The notes beneath the pieces are model-generated. The model was not told the origin of the DNA and did no database searches. It saw nothing but the letters and a program-made list of their open reading frames with translations. DNA of 64,000 bases from Cyanoderma ruficeps (Eukaryota > Chordata > Aves > Passeriformes > Timaliidae). Made by a program: the position numbers and the translations under genes. Positions 24,501 to 38,300 of this stretch are shown piece after piece (within the stretch, counting starts at the first letter, position 1; every line of letters begins with the position of its first letter). Where the stretch lies: NCBI GenBank assembly GCA_008694505.1, contig VZDJ01007747.1, forward strand, positions 42,140,523-42,204,522. Direction: 5' to 3'.

Positions 24501-27500
24501 AAAGAAATAATGCTTGGCTACCCATATGTGCACACGGAAAGCATCCATCATTATTACTTATGCTGTGCAAGCTCATGATTAACATGCAGCTCACAGTAGC
24601 TAATGGCTAAAAAATCGATCTTGCTCATCGAGGAGAACAGGAAAGAAAGAATTCCCCCTCCCCACCCCCTTCAAGTGGTTTGGAAGATTGCTGTTTCCAC
24701 CCTGAAACCTTGTTCAGAGGGGTGAAAAAATAAATAGGGGGAGGGAAAAGGAAAAGAAGGGAAAGTAAGTAAATTTGTGTTGTGAGCAGCAGGCTCTGAA
24801 ATGCTCCTCTGGTCTGTTCTAGGAGGGAGAAATGGCTCATAATAAAAAAGGGTGGAAGAAGCCTTCCTCAACTTCTCAGTTTGACAAGAAATTGTTATAG
24901 AGTGGCTGGGCCAATACTCACCTAAAGCATGTCCCAGGTGGTAGCAGAGCTTTGACAGTGACAGAAATGTGATGTGTTTTCTAGATAAACTGATATTTTC
25001 ATGTTTTCCTTTCCCAAGCTACTTTGGCAGCTGCTGCCCAGCTTGTTTCACATGTTCCTTGGAGCAGGTTAGCACTGAAGATCCCCTCACGATTTAGGAC
25101 CAACAGTTCCCAGAGCTGAAGAACACTTACAACAAAGGCAGGGGGGGAAAAAAGTGGCCTCCAGTTCCCATCAGGCTTTAAATCCAACATTCCAAAAGAT
25201 CCAGGATCAGTTTAAACTGGGATTTCTTGTGGGAAAGCAGAACAATGCCTGGCTAACCTGTCTGTCAGTTGGTTAAGAGTTGGTGAAATAATGCTCTGCT
25301 TGTGTCACTTGCATCCCTTAAACAAGCCTGGAAGAGACAAAAATGCTAGTTCTGTTTGTTTATTCATGTTGTAAGGATTCCTATAGCTCATTAGCAGGAC
25401 ATAATAACTCAGAGAAACAAGTTTTATTATGGCTCACTTGGGGCTGTGCAGCTTTTGTGTGACTTGTTTTTCCAAAGTCTCAAACTTCTCCTAGACCAAC
25501 TTCTCTGACACATTTTTCAGGAAGCTGAGCCAAAAAGGAGGAAATGATTTTTTATCCATAATCAAGAAGGTCAGGAAAAGAAATGAAAGCAGGGTGTGCA
25601 GGATTTATATCACTCATTCCTCTGAGTGTCTCCCAGGTAATCTGGGAGGAATTCTGTTTCAGGTATTATGAGTGTGCTGTGATGAATAAAGTTGCAATTT
25701 GAACATTATCAGGGCAAACTGGAGGTGGATTCAGAGATCACACACAGGCTGCTGAATGGGAAAAAGGGATCTGCTTAAAATTCTGGTGTGTTTTCTGCAT
25801 GAGTCAACGCAAGATTGAGGTGGTAGGTGTTTGAATACCTGCACACCTTTTATTTTACAGATAATGTAATTATATTCTCACTTCAGCTCACCTATAAAAA
25901 GGACTCAAATTTGCCATAAAAAGATCTTTACCCCTTTTCTGCTGATCGTTGCTTAGCAAAGTATTTCACACAAGAGGTTTGTTATCTTTAATAGCACTAA
26001 AATTACTTTAAGCAATTACCTGCATCATTTTAAACTCTACAGAGGTTATTAAAATATTCTCATGGCAACTATAAAGAAATATGAAAATAAGTAAAGACGA
26101 AATTGCACATAGTCTCAAAAAGTCATTTGCCTTAAAGCATGTTTGGTCCTTAATTTCTAAATAGGCATCTTTGTTTCCTGAATGGAATGCTCTCCTCTAT
26201 GTTTGACCTTCCACATTCCAACTTTGAAGGTGGGTCTTTTCTTACAATAACCATTTCAATTTCAGAACAAACAGAAAAGCCAAACATACATTGCAAAATA
26301 CCATTGCATGGCCAACCTAACAACGACATCCCGGAAATGAACCTGAGCTTTGAAAATCTACTGTTAAATCTCTTCTTGCTTTAGTATGAGGAACCAGAAA
26401 TTAGCTACTTAAGACTCGATGTCATATCCTACATGTGGTTTTGACTACTTTTACTTCTCTTTAGGCAGAAATTTCTTTCAGCACCTTGTGGCACAAACCA
26501 GCTGAGGAACAACTTTCCACTACTGGGGTTTGCTAAGTATTGGCAAAATACTTTCCCCCGGGAAAGGGGGAATTGGGCAAGAATTTGTGGAATTATCAGA
26601 AAAATCTTGTTGCTTTACATCCTAGAAAATGATGCAGAGCAGAAAGAGTCTCTGCTACCTGTGGTGTGTCCTCTTTACTGGTCCTCTTTTGATTTCCATC
26701 TCCCACATCAATAACATGGAGCTGAAAGGGTGGCTTTTTATAGAATAATGATGTTGAAGGAAATTAGCATGGTTCTAATTAGAGAATGAAAGGAGCAATT
26801 AATTTAGAGACTTCTGACTTCTGTGCCAGAGACATCAGCCCAGAAGACCTCCTGGTGCAGGGCAGGAACATTTCAAAGCACAATGCTACAGCATGGCAAA
26901 GTGTCAGTGAACAAGAAAGCAAAATTAATTGAGAGAATTGAAAATCTAGAGCAATTATGTTACCATTTCATTTATTTTTACATGTTCTGTTGAGATAGTG
27001 GATTTGTAATATCCACTGCAATTCAGGATCCCATTTTTTTTCACAGTTGTTACTAAACCAAGTGGCTTCTTGGACTATTTTTTTCCTCCATCAAAGAGCC
27101 CAGTCCCAGAAAACCTGGAGGCAACATTTCTCCCAAGTTCCTGCAGAGTCCAGGGTTAGGTGGCATCTTGGTGATGACGTGGTGTTTTCCCTCTGGTAAG
27201 CTGGGACATGAAATCAATTACAATCACAGTGGAAGAGCGGAAAGTTGCTGACTCAAGCAGCCCTTGTCTGGCAGCTTTGCACTTGGTGCTTCCTTGTCTC
27301 CCACCTCCACAGATAAAAGCTGGAATCAGAGATCAAAACTTCCTCAAGCTGTTAAGCTTCTGACATCTGCAAAGCCAAGAGTTCAGAGACAATGTCAAAA
27401 TCATTATCTGCAACTGAACGAGAAACATTTCTTTTTGCTCGCAGTCACACAGGCAAGTTCTTTTTCTATTATTTCCATATGGTTTCACAGGGTTTGAGGC

Positions 27501-28869
27501 CAGAAGGGGTGATTAGATCATCTAATTTGTCTTGCTGTGGGTTGTAAGTCACTTCTTCATTCTTAGATTCTCCCAGGTGACTTTGAACTCGAGCATTCAT
27601 CTCCACAGGCAACCAAACCTCTGGGAAAAGGAGAAATGGACATAAACTTAGTAACTGAGGCTCCTGCAATGGCAAGGAACTAACTCAAAATGCCGTGTGT
27701 GACCAGATAAGTCCTAATTCTTTGTCCCAGTGCTCCAGAGAAAGCCAAACTCCAAGTGAACGGGAGAGTAAAAAAACTCTGAAAACCCAGGAGAGTACAA
27801 CCCAGGGGAGAGTTTTCCCTCAGGCATCCATGTGCTAAAGCTTTTGGGTGAGCTGTGGTCCCTGAGCTCTGCTGATCACTTTGAGAAAGCAGGACAGCCT
27901 GAGTGTACTGCAATTAGCACAGGTCAGGCTGCCCAGACCTAACTTTGAAGGCTGCCATCTCCAGAGATCTCCTTCCTAAACACAGAGACATTGCCTTGCC
28001 CAGGTAATGTCTCTGCAGGAAACAACAAATCTGTTGTTAAACTGAATTAATCTAATGTAGGCTTTTCACCAGCTCCAATTTTCATTTCACCTCCCCAAGC
28101 TGAAATCAGTAGGTTAAGGGTGAGTTTCAGTCAGGTGCCCAACAATTATGCAAGTTTTAGGGTACCCCACTTGCCCTGCAGCAACTGTTCCAGAAGAGCC
28201 AAGGTCTCCTGTAGGTCCTGGGTGGTACCTTCCAGGTCTGAGCTCCCTGAGATACCCCAAAGCATCTTGGATACCTGTTTTAGGTAATCAATTAGACAAC
28301 TGTATCCTGCTCTAAGCTTCATACTGTAAGACCCACCTTATAGGTGAATTGTGTGTAAATGGTGTGAGTTTTCCAGTTTTTAAAACTAATTACAGCTAAC
28401 ATCAGCCTAGTATTTGATTTTTTTTAATATAGCACATTAATCAGATATTTAAGTGCAGGCATAAAGGAATAAAAGAATTAAATTCTGAGACTAATTAGTA
28501 TTCATTCCAGAATTCAGACAAAACTCACATGTGGACTTGTGGGTCTAATGCAAGTCTAACAAAGTTGGCTTTGTTCTCTTGTCAAATGACAAAACTCAAA
28601 ACTCAAAAAGAAAAAAAATGGCACCAGGCACATATGGATTTTCTAGTGTGGCTGTAATAGTGAGGAAGACTTCAATTTTTTCAGAGGAAAAAAGTAATTC
28701 CTGCTGTAAACTTGGAAATCATCAATGGAGGAGAAAGAAATCCTGATTGCATTTGTTGACCTTGAGGTGGTAATGGATCTTCAAGAAAACAGTGAGTAGA
28801 GAAAACTGGATGTGATCATATCTAACAGAAGGAATTTCCAGCGGAAACAGGAAATTATGTGGTGCTATA
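21501..28869. other. Unique-looking non-coding DNA with one long open frame
   Basis: No interspersed repeat or known gene is recognised. The plus strand is open from an ATG at 22353 to 23288 (311 codons). Its translation has no signal peptide, zinc-finger, kinase, receptor or transposase motif that I recognise, and its C-terminal third is hydrophobic and cysteine-rich without a regular pattern. Smaller frames overlap it on the minus strand. A purine-rich stretch lies at 24730-24772. Confidence 0.35.
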
Positions 28870-29260
28870 AAATCTCATTTAGAATGATAGCATACAGTTC
28901 TAGTCACACATATTCAAGAAGGATTAACTAAAATTGAAATAGGTGATGGAGAACATACCTTAGTTAAAAAAATGGTAATAGCTTTGCTTATTTAACCTAG
29001 AAAACTGCAATTTAAGGAGAATGAGAGTATATTGACATAATGATATAAGAGAGACTTTGCAGCTACATCAGAAGCTTTGGCAGAAGAAGTTTAAAGTAAA
29101 CACCCTCAGCAGTGCAAAAAGCTTTAAAAGGATCGTGGCTACATTTCACCTGGATATTTGAAGGAAGTTAAGCTCCAGAAGGTTGTAGTTCTGCAGTGAC
29201 TTTTCAACAGGGACAATAGAGGAGAAGCCTGAGGTTTTAGTTGTAGCACACAGTAGTACA
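28870..29260 (+). mobile_element. Ancient, highly degraded CR1-like LINE relic
   Basis: Scattered blocks match the order seen at the 3' end of the CR1/L2 coding region: CAGTTCTAGTCACACATATT, AAGAAGGATTAACTAAAATT, a CCTAGAAAACTGCAATTTAAGGAG-like segment (the Leu-Glu-Lys-Arg-Arg region of the LINE reverse transcriptase C-terminus), and CCAGAAGGTTGTAGTTCTGCAG near the end. The reading frame is destroyed. Divergence is much higher than in the other CR1 copies here, which suggests an old insertion. Confidence 0.45.
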
Positions 29261-31178
29261 AAATGCATGGAGAAGGGACAGGTTGAGTAAAGAAATTTCT
29301 GTTCATTTTATGTCCTACATTGAAAAGTGCAACTTTTTGTCCCCGATCAAACTAACTTGTGATTTTTTTAGTTTGTTTGGCTTTTTTTTTTTTAATGTAT
29401 TTCCATTGCACAACACATTTAGGCCAGAACTGATTTGATCTTTTCTATTTATATTCTTGTAGTTGATGACAATTGATGTTCTTTCACTTGGGTTTCAAAG
29501 GCATGAACCTCATGATCAATTTATGCCTTGCCACAATTCACCTCAGGATACGATATACACCTGGCATCCAGTTCCTGGGTAACAGATCTTCAGGACAGCT
29601 TAATGACTGATGCAGCTGTGCAAGTGGTGATGATGAAAAGAAAATCCATATTTCAGTTTTCACTCAAAATAGGGGACATTCAATCAGTAATTCCGAGGGA
29701 GGACAAAGGCAGAGATGTGAAAGATTTTGGCCTCTGCTCATTTTTATAGCTGTCAACAGAAATAGTTTATGTGGGCTCCTGGATTTACTCAAAGACAGGG
29801 TGCAGATGGCCTATTTGTCATTAAAAGAGCATTTTAATGCAAGCTTGACCAGGTCTGAGATGTTATCGTTTAGAAACACAGCGAAATGTCACTGACCTTT
29901 CTTTACAGAAGTTTGATGATCAGAGATAAAGTGAAGATGAGAGTGGCAGTCGTGTCAGATCTGTGGTGAGGGAAACTGGGAAAGTCAGAGAAAGCACTTT
30001 GAGCCCGATGGCCCCAAATCACCAAATTTTATGCACGTCTGACTTCAAGCACAGCAATGAGACACACGGGCGTACACAAAACGAATCACCTGCCTAAGCT
30101 GGCCCCTTTTTTAATCTCAGTCTGGGATGAGACCCAAAAAGAGTAAAGACAGAATGAAGTAAATTGCCTAGAAAGAAGAGTAACATACAAAAGTTGCTGT
30201 TATTTACTGACATTAAGAAATGTCAGCAGAGAGTTCAGGGCTGGGCAGTGCTCAGATCACTGGCCCCTCTGAGTCACTCAGACCGTGTTCAGGAAGTGAT
30301 GGCCAGGCTGAACTCAAAAAAGGCAGAGAAATGGATTATTTTAATCATTGCTTGCAAACCCATAGTTTATTAAATTCTGAAATGTCAGCCTTGCCAGATT
30401 TGTATGAAGGAGGACAGAGAATAAGATTAGGAGTCCACCAGAGATGCAACTTGTCTCAGTAAGCAAGCAGGGGACAGGGAGCCTCCCATCAGATGTGAAT
30501 TTGCAGTTAAATGCTCGAATGAGGGTTTGCTTTGGGCACATCCAGCTCTGCTTTTCTGTCCATGCTTGGTGCCATGTAGCAAGAGAACAGAGAGATACAA
30601 GTGGGAGGAAGAGCCTGCCTGGAAGGGCTTTTTCAGTGTGGTGTAAGGGGGGAACAGTGAGAAGGGAGATTTCCCAGGCAAACAGCACTGGTTGAGAATG
30701 GGGGTAAAAAATACTAATCTATAACATGGTTTGTAGCAGGGAGATGTTTCCCTTGTCTTTAAGGCAACAAAATTCAGGGCAGGCGTGTTCAGGGGCAGAT
30801 CAGAAACAAAATGGAGCCTCAGGTAGAAAATGGTGTGAACATGAGCAGATGCTGAAGGAAAGATGGGATAAATTAGCTTTTACCTTCTCTGCTGGGCACA
30901 TTGCTCTGAGAGCTGGCACCACACCTGGACTCTCAGGTGCTGGTAATGGTCCCAAAGTGACCACTGGGGAGCAGGAAAAATCAAAAGAACCCGCCTCTTA
31001 CCACAGCAAGCCCACCACAATTAGGATCTGTGTCTGGCCAAAAGTTGATGTTTCCCTGCAGTCCAGCACCCTGGGCAGGTAATTGGACATTGATGCCTTT
31101 TCTTTGAGCTGGTTGCTGCAGCACTGGAGGATTTTGTTAGACATTTTATCTTTTATGTATCATTCACATGGTTTTGGC
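29261..31178. other. Unique-looking non-coding DNA
   Basis: A T-run lies at 29381-29393. Overlapping short open frames at 30164-31082 on both strands show no recognised domain. No repeat family was identified. Confidence 0.35.
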
Positions 31179-31250
31179 TGCTCTCCAAAAACAGTGATGC
31201 TCTTTGAAATTATTTCTGATTTTTGGTAGTTTGGTTGTTTTTGGAGAGCA
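31179..31250. repeat. 15-bp perfect inverted repeat with 42-nt spacer
   Basis: TGCTCTCCAAAAACA (31179-31193) is followed, after 42 bases, by its exact reverse complement TGTTTTTGGAGAGCA (31236-31250). It can form a stem-loop. It does not look like a microRNA precursor, because the stem is short and the loop long, nor does it match a known terminator. Confidence 0.85.
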
Positions 31251-31989
31251 TCCTCTCTGCTAGACTTGGATTTGAACAGCTCTTCCTTTGAGGTACTTGC
31301 AGGTGAATTTCAAGAGGCAGAAAAGGAAGGAGAGGAGTGGGTTGCACTCAAATTCATGAGAAAAGTAAAGGGCAGCATTATAATTTTCCTGTTTCTAACA
31401 TAACAGCTTGGTCAGGCCAGTGATCTGTGCCTGGGAGGGAGACCATTTCATTGGCAAAGAGACCCGGCAGGGGGAAGAAAAAGGCAGGTGAGCTGTTCTC
31501 CTGTATTTGTGAAAAAAAAAGAAAAAAAAAAAGCTCATTCTGCAAAGGAGAAAGCAAGCAGGGAAACTCTTGTAGTTCACAGGCAAAGGAGCCCAAAAGC
31601 TAAACTTTTTATTAAACTCTTGCACTAAAAAGTCTCTGGGCTGCTTCATCTTCCCAGGAGAAACCTCTCCACAGGACAAGCCCATGGCTGCTCCCAGCTG
31701 GGGCAGAGGATGTTTGAGCTTGCAGGGAAGCTCAGTCCCACAGATGATTCAGGCTGCAGACACTGAAGCACTTCCATTTCAGGAATCACTATGAAATGAG
31801 CTTTTATATTGCAGCGTTGAAATACTCAGGGAAAATCTATTAGGGCAGCTGCGGGATGGGGTCAGCAGGCAGCACAGCGAGGAGCCCAGGGGACTCTAAT
31901 TTACACAAACTCTCTACCACGAGCAAGCACATCAGGGGGGGCATTTAAATGGTCTCTTCACTCTAGCTGTGCTACCAAAACAAGTAATT

Positions 31990-32374
31990 TGTGGATGACA
32001 CTAAACTAGGAGGAGAGTCTGATGTGACAATTGACAGAGTGGTTCCCCAGGGGACCCAGATTAATTTGAAGAAAGGGCTAAATTAAACTCCGTGAGGTTT
32101 GGCAAAGGGAAGCACAAAACTCTGTTCTTGGGGTGGAGAAACCAGCTGGGAGCTGACTGCCTGAGCAGCCCCACTGGAGAGGACCTGTGGGTGGGGAGGC
32201 ACGGGAACAAGTTGTTCAGAGAAGCTGTGGATGCCCCATCCCTGGAAAAGTTCAAGGCTGGTTTGGATGGGGCTTGGAGTAACCTGGTCTAGTGGAAGGT
32301 GTCCCTACCTGTGGCAGGGGGGTGGAAAGAGATGGTCCTCGGGGTCCAACCCAAACCATCCTGTGACTCTGTGA
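31990..32374 (+). mobile_element. CR1 LINE 3' fragment with internal deletion, plus orientation
   Basis: The first part encodes remains of the C-terminal half of the CR1 ORF2 polyprotein (endonuclease/reverse transcriptase). The frame from 32092 gives FGKGKHKTLFLGWRNQLGAD followed by a GEDLWVG motif, matching the family's KFNKGKCKVLHLGRNN...LGADLLES...EKDLGVLVD region. At about 32195-32207 it jumps directly to the 3' UTR (GTTGTTCAGAGAAGCTGTGG, GATGGGGCTTGGAGTAACCT, TAGTGGAAGGTGTCCCTACC). It ends at the CR1 tip CCATCCTGTGACTCTGTGA. Several hundred bases of the family are missing at the junction. The copy is inactive. Confidence 0.9.
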
Positions 32375-35300
32375 CCTGAGGGTGACAGGAGGTACCAGGT
32401 AAAACACCATCTACAAAAGGATGGATCTTGCTGTGGTGGGTCATGTCCTGCAGGGCACCCAGCAGGAGAAATTTATTCCCCATGGCTGGCACTGCTTAGG
32501 TTGTCCACAGGCGGAGATGGACATGGAGAAGGTCAAGTGAAGGACCACCACCCATCCAGGGTGTGCTGGGAGGCAGCTGGGCTGGCCAGGCCTGTTGAAC
32601 ATGATGAAGAGACCAGAAGAGTGATCCATAAGTTTTATCCATTTCACACCATAAGGGGTTACAGTAACACTTAAAAAAAATTAAACTAAGGCCCAGAGCT
32701 TTATTTTTTTTTTTTCCCTTCTCCTTTTTCTGAGGATTGATTGACTGGGAGAGAGCTGATGGCTTGAAGCAAGACTGCAGGGCTTTTAGGCAGCTGGCCA
32801 TCAGTCTCACAGGAAATGCCCAGGAGCGAGGCTGTTACTGCAGTTGGACGAGCATGTTCTAGCAGGTACTAAGTTATGGGATTTGTTGTCACCTTTTATT
32901 TCCTTTGCTGTGAAATAATTTCTGAGGAAAAGGAAGAGGAATCAAAAAAATTCTCCAAGATGGCAGGAGGCAGAGAAGGGAAGTGGAAGTGCCTCAAATG
33001 GTTAATATCAGGGATGGGTGACAGTGGTTTGACAAGGATTTCAGGTGTTTTCTGCGTTCTCATTGCAAGAGGCCATCCAATATGAAGGATGCCTGAGAAA
33101 AATTTTTAAAGGCTGGACAAATGTAACCATTAGCAATTTCAACCAACCTTGAAAATTTGTTTGCAGGAATTTATCTCAAGTTTTATGCATTTATTTGTAA
33201 GCAGATTTTCCTTGTTTGATTAAAAAAAATTATTTTGCACATCATGCAAAATTATTCAGTGATGTTCCCTGTGAGAATGTTTTCTGACATGCACAGACAT
33301 TTGCTGCAATAGCGACTTTCAAGATTTGTTCTTCTGAATTTGCTATTTATGATTTGCTTTTCTTTTCCTTGAGCATTCCTGCCTGTGGGTATGAAGCCAG
33401 GAGGAAATCTGCAGAGTATCACTAACTGCCTTTGTAAGACCCATCCAGGGAATTTTTGCTTTTTGTTTTGTTTGAGAAGCTTTGGCAAGTTGCAAAAGTA
33501 GAAGGTTTAGGTGAAGAGAGACAAACAAGGTGATTATATCCCCTATTGTCTCTGCCTGGTAAAATGTTCATGTGTTTGGTCTGGGATGACAAAGCCATGT
33601 TCTCTTTTCCTGCCCTCCATCCCTCATTTTTGGGACAGGGTTACATCTGGGTTCGTATGAAATATTTACAGAGGAGTGATAGGAGAAGTCAGTTTCTCTC
33701 CAACCTCACATAAATTACAGAGATGGTTTATTGAGTGTGCCAGATGTTTTGTTGGATTATCCTGGACTTGCCCCTGGGCTGTCCCATGCAAAGCTGTGCT
33801 CTGTAGGTACTGGCTCATGCTGGCTTTCCAGGGAGTGGACTTGAGTGTGAAAGGAGGATGCAGATTTCCAGGGCCAAAGAACGTGCAAGCTGCATCCTGA
33901 AACTGACTGAGACCAAAGGAACTGTAGAAATTCGTGTCTGGTTTTGGGAACCCAAGCACAGCAGGTGTTTGGTCCATGGCTGCATCAGCTGGTGGTGGAG
34001 CCCGGTGGGTGTTTCTTTCCAGCCACATGTACTGCAAGAGAAATCAGTGAGGTTTTAGTGAGATACATCATTGGAAAGCTGGAAAGCCCTTCCCAGCTTG
34101 GTGTGATGTGGTGCTCACAGAAAAGGGACTCAGGCAGAGCAGGAGGGGTTACTTCCACCTCAGCAAGTTGGATCTGAACAGGATTTCTGGTTTTCTTTTT
34201 AAATTTTTCTCTCCTTCTGTCAGTCATGGCAAAGCCTGGACACTCCTGTGTAGTTTTCTTTCTAGTTAAGGCTTTTCAACATCCACAGGTGTGTGGTGTT
34301 TTCTTTTTTTCCTCCTTTGTTTTGCAGCACTAGGTCTGTCTTCTCAGATCAGTCCTACCTTGATGCACTAGTGAGAAGATGCAATCAGACAAAGACTTGG
34401 CCCCTATTATTTCTTGCCTAGTGATTAATCTCTGACAGGAGTTAATGATTTGTCATTTTTTAAAACAATCTACACATTTGTCTGAAGTCTTTCGGAGCTA
34501 GCTGCAGTCCCCTTGCAGCTGTCTCAAAGCAAACCTTTGCATTGCCCATGAAATTTCATTTTTAGTACTAAGATAAACTTCAAGAAAACTAAACTTTCTT
34601 CTTTCTCTCTCTCCTTTTAATTCCCCAGGACAGACACCACTTCAGAAAATGATCTCATCCTGCTTTGTCGTTTTGCCAATATCTTGTGGAAGATGAACAT
34701 CCCAATAGGTACAAAGCATTTGCTGTAACAAGTCAGCGTGTTTGTTTATCCACTTCCCAGAAGAATGTGAAGCCTTTTGAAATGCACATCCTTTTTAGCA
34801 CTTCAATATGAGAGTCAAGAATAGAGTTCATGCCACTCTGGCCAGCCTGTGGGAGGGTGGAAAGGGGAAACAGTAACTCAGCACAGGAATCCACGCAGCC
34901 TCTCATGGAAAACCTCGTATCCTCTGCTATAGGAGTCACTTTAAACTGATCAGAGCAAAAATGTGCACAAAGATGACACATCTGTGAACATTTAACGAGC
35001 ACAACTGGGGGACTTTACCAGTATTCAATGTCATTCTCTTTGTATTTTATATTCATAGACAATAAGAGGCCCATAGCCTGATCCACGTCAGCTGCTCTCT
35101 CTTGCTATTTGCTTCTTGAATTGCTCTTCAAAATTTCAAGCTGTACTCTCTTTTCTCTAATGAGCTAGAATTGTGCTAAAATAGAAATTCCACCTGCTGT
35201 TGCCCAAGATGTGGATTTGTACTTTGGTAACTGCACATGACAAGAAAAGTAAAAATAAACCATGAACACATACAGGCACACCCTCAAATATAACACCTTG

Positions 35301-38300
35301 GTTTTACACAAATTATTGTGTTTAGTTTTGTTGTTTATAACTTTGTTTTCTTGTGAAAGAAGGAGGTCCGTGGGCAGGTTTTGAACAGATTACAGTTGTG
35401 TTTCTGCTTTTAAAAGAAATCTGGACTGCCTATGTTGGTATGGGCGTGTTTTCTTTCCAGCAGGGACATTGTCTGACTGCGTCATGTATCTGTCTGTCTT
35501 ATGGATGTTATGTATTTTGTTTGCCTTAAAAAATCTCTGCTTTGAAAAAAACCTAGGGGGAAAGTAAGATGCCATAAGCATGGATAGAGCTAGCACTGAA
35601 ATTCAAGTGTTTTCCATTCTTTTTGCAACCCTTTGGTAGTTGAGCTCCTCTCCACAAAGGCAGCACTTCACCTTCCTAGACACTCTTGTTAATACCCCAT
35701 AATAAATCTTTTTAATGACAGCAGAGGAATACCAAACTTATGTTGAAAGACTCCCATTTTCACTCTCTCTTCTTGCTCTTTAAGTGTCTTTTAGACAGCC
35801 TTGAATGACAAAGACGAGAAAGCAAATAGGAGAGGTCAGGACAGCGTGGTTTTGTCAGCTGAAGGAGCTGGGGTTTTGTTCAAAACCCTCCTTTCTCCTC
35901 TGTGTTAGCAATTTGAATTATTGCAGCTGAGTGCTGAGCAGAGATTTGGATGATCATTGTGGTTAGGGAACAGGGGCTGAAGCACATTGATGTGTGAATG
36001 GTACAAGTGTGTGGTTCATGCCTGTACTGCCTGCTCGTACAGACACACTCAGGTTTTGCTGATGGAAAATCCACCCACTGGCTAAAAAGGACCTGACAAA
36101 TCCTTTGATGGCTCCACTTTCTCTGTCCAAAATTACCCTTTTGTGTCACGTAAAATGTCATGTGAAAGACAGACATGGAAAAATACCCTCCACAGAGGCC
36201 TAGGGTAATAAAATAATGAGATATAAACAGCAAAATAACCATGCCCTGTGCCTCTGAGACTGGAAGCCTGGCTTTTCACATCCAAGCCCACTGGCCTGGA
36301 GCTCTTGAGCTAATGGTAAATCTCTCTGACATGTTGCAGCAGCAGGTCTCCTCTCCTTGCTTACCAGCCACATCACACTCCAGGGAAACATCTCAGTTAG
36401 AAGCCAGGACCTCTCATAAAGTTTTGAAGGTGGAATAAACCCTGCTGCCTGCATGTGAGGACACTCACCCCGCTGAAATATGGCTTGGGAGACCATTAGC
36501 TGTGGCAGAGTCTCTGCTTCAGCTCCCTGCTGAGGGAAGGGGGGAGCTCATGCACCCCAAAGGCTCTGGGGACCAGAGAGAGGCTATGAGGGGCTCGAGG
36601 GACAGAGAGACACATCAATGAGCTGACAATGTACCTCTAAATACTGCCAGGAGGGCTGATGCACCCCAGGGAACAGCACAGTTCCCAGGGTGTGTGGTGG
36701 CACTCACCTCTAAAGCAGCCTGGCCCTGATCCTATTACAGTGCTCAGGTTAACCCAGCTGGAGCCCTGACATGGTGCAAGAGGGCACTTTGCTGTGCTTT
36801 AGAAGGTCATTTGGTCACTCTTCCCACACAGTCTTCATTCATTGGTGCTCTGTGCCCACCTCAGCCACCAGCTGGAGCAATTGGCTCATGTTGGCTCAGG
36901 AATCTGAGTGAATAAGGAAGGGGCTTATTCTGGTTGCTTCTGATCCATTAAGCTGAGTTTTAAAATAATGTTTTAAAACTCTCCTCTCTCTAAAATCAGT
37001 GCAAACTGAAATGAATTTTGTGTCAACTCCTTGTATAGGTATGCAAAGGAGGCACTAAAGCTTCAGATTTTCTCAAAGGCCAGTGGCTGAGGTTTGGACA
37101 TTCTCTGGCAAATATGAACTTTTTCAGTAAAGGCATTTGCAGAAGCAAATAGAGCAGCCAGATTCAAAGAGGCAACACTGGTTTTATCCCGGGCAGGCAG
37201 AGCCACTGAACTTTATTTAATCTTAACTACTCCTGAAACTGCAGCTGTGTTTAGTCTCACAGAGGAGAGCAGATGGCATCAGACCCAGATGCCCCAGTCA
37301 AGAGCTTGAGTTGAGGCAGCTTTGATGCCCGGAGTGCCGGGAACCCCAGCCTGGCCTGTGGGAATTTACCTTCTGCATCTTAGATCAGAAGGATGCTACT
37401 TTAATTGACAAGTTCAAAAGCAAAGTTTAGGTTGGTGATCAGCCGGTCATTTCCTACCTCTGCTTGAGGCACTGGTGGTGATCAGGGCACTTAGTAAAAT
37501 AAACATTTCTCTTTCTTTAACACCTTCCAGCCAGGCCCCCTCAAAGCTGCTGAATTTATTCAGAAATTTCAACGCCTCTCCTTGGAAAGTTCAAATGTTT
37601 GACACAGCCCTGTGTGGAGGGAAAGGTTGTTTCTGCGGCCACGAGTGCAAAGCCTCAGATGTTTGAACCCTCTCATCTCCATCTGCAAAGAACTTGTTCT
37701 TTGATTTCCTTTTCCCCACTTTGCTCTGGCATTGTTGTCAGGAGACTCTGCAAATGTCAAAACCATTATCAGTCACAGGCAAGCAGGCTCTTAATTGAAC
37801 TTTTATTCTCCTGTCTAACTTGCTGCCCTCCAAAGAAAAGGCTACACTGCTAGCATGGGAATGGCCTTTTGGAAATCACTGACTGTTGAAAGTAAATTAT
37901 CTAAAATTGAGATATATGTGTATATGCATTTATCCCCATTCAAACTTTTCCTTGATTTTTTAATATATACATGTACAAATAAACATGTAGATTTTATTAT
38001 CACTGTGTGTTTACATACACATATAATAATAAATTACAGGTCCAAGTGTTGGAATACACCTTTCCCCTTGGAACTTCACTCAGGTATGTAGCACCTCCTA
38101 GCTCATAAAATATACTCTTGCCTTGTGACAGCAGTCCACAGAAAATAAATAAAAAACATGGGAGGAGAAAGTGTGAAATAACAGTCCTGTTTGCTGCCTT
38201 GTGCTGTCTCCATCCTTCTTTTTTATCCTTTGTTCACATTGTTTCCCTTCTCCATTTATGTTATCGAGGCATGACAGGCAGACCTGATATTCAGCTGCCT

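Noticed and set aside
27389..37772. Shared ATGTCAAAA(T/C)CATTATC motif at 27.39 and 37.75 kb
   Set aside because: An 18-base match with one mismatch between two places is expected by chance a few times in 64 kb, and the flanks do not align.
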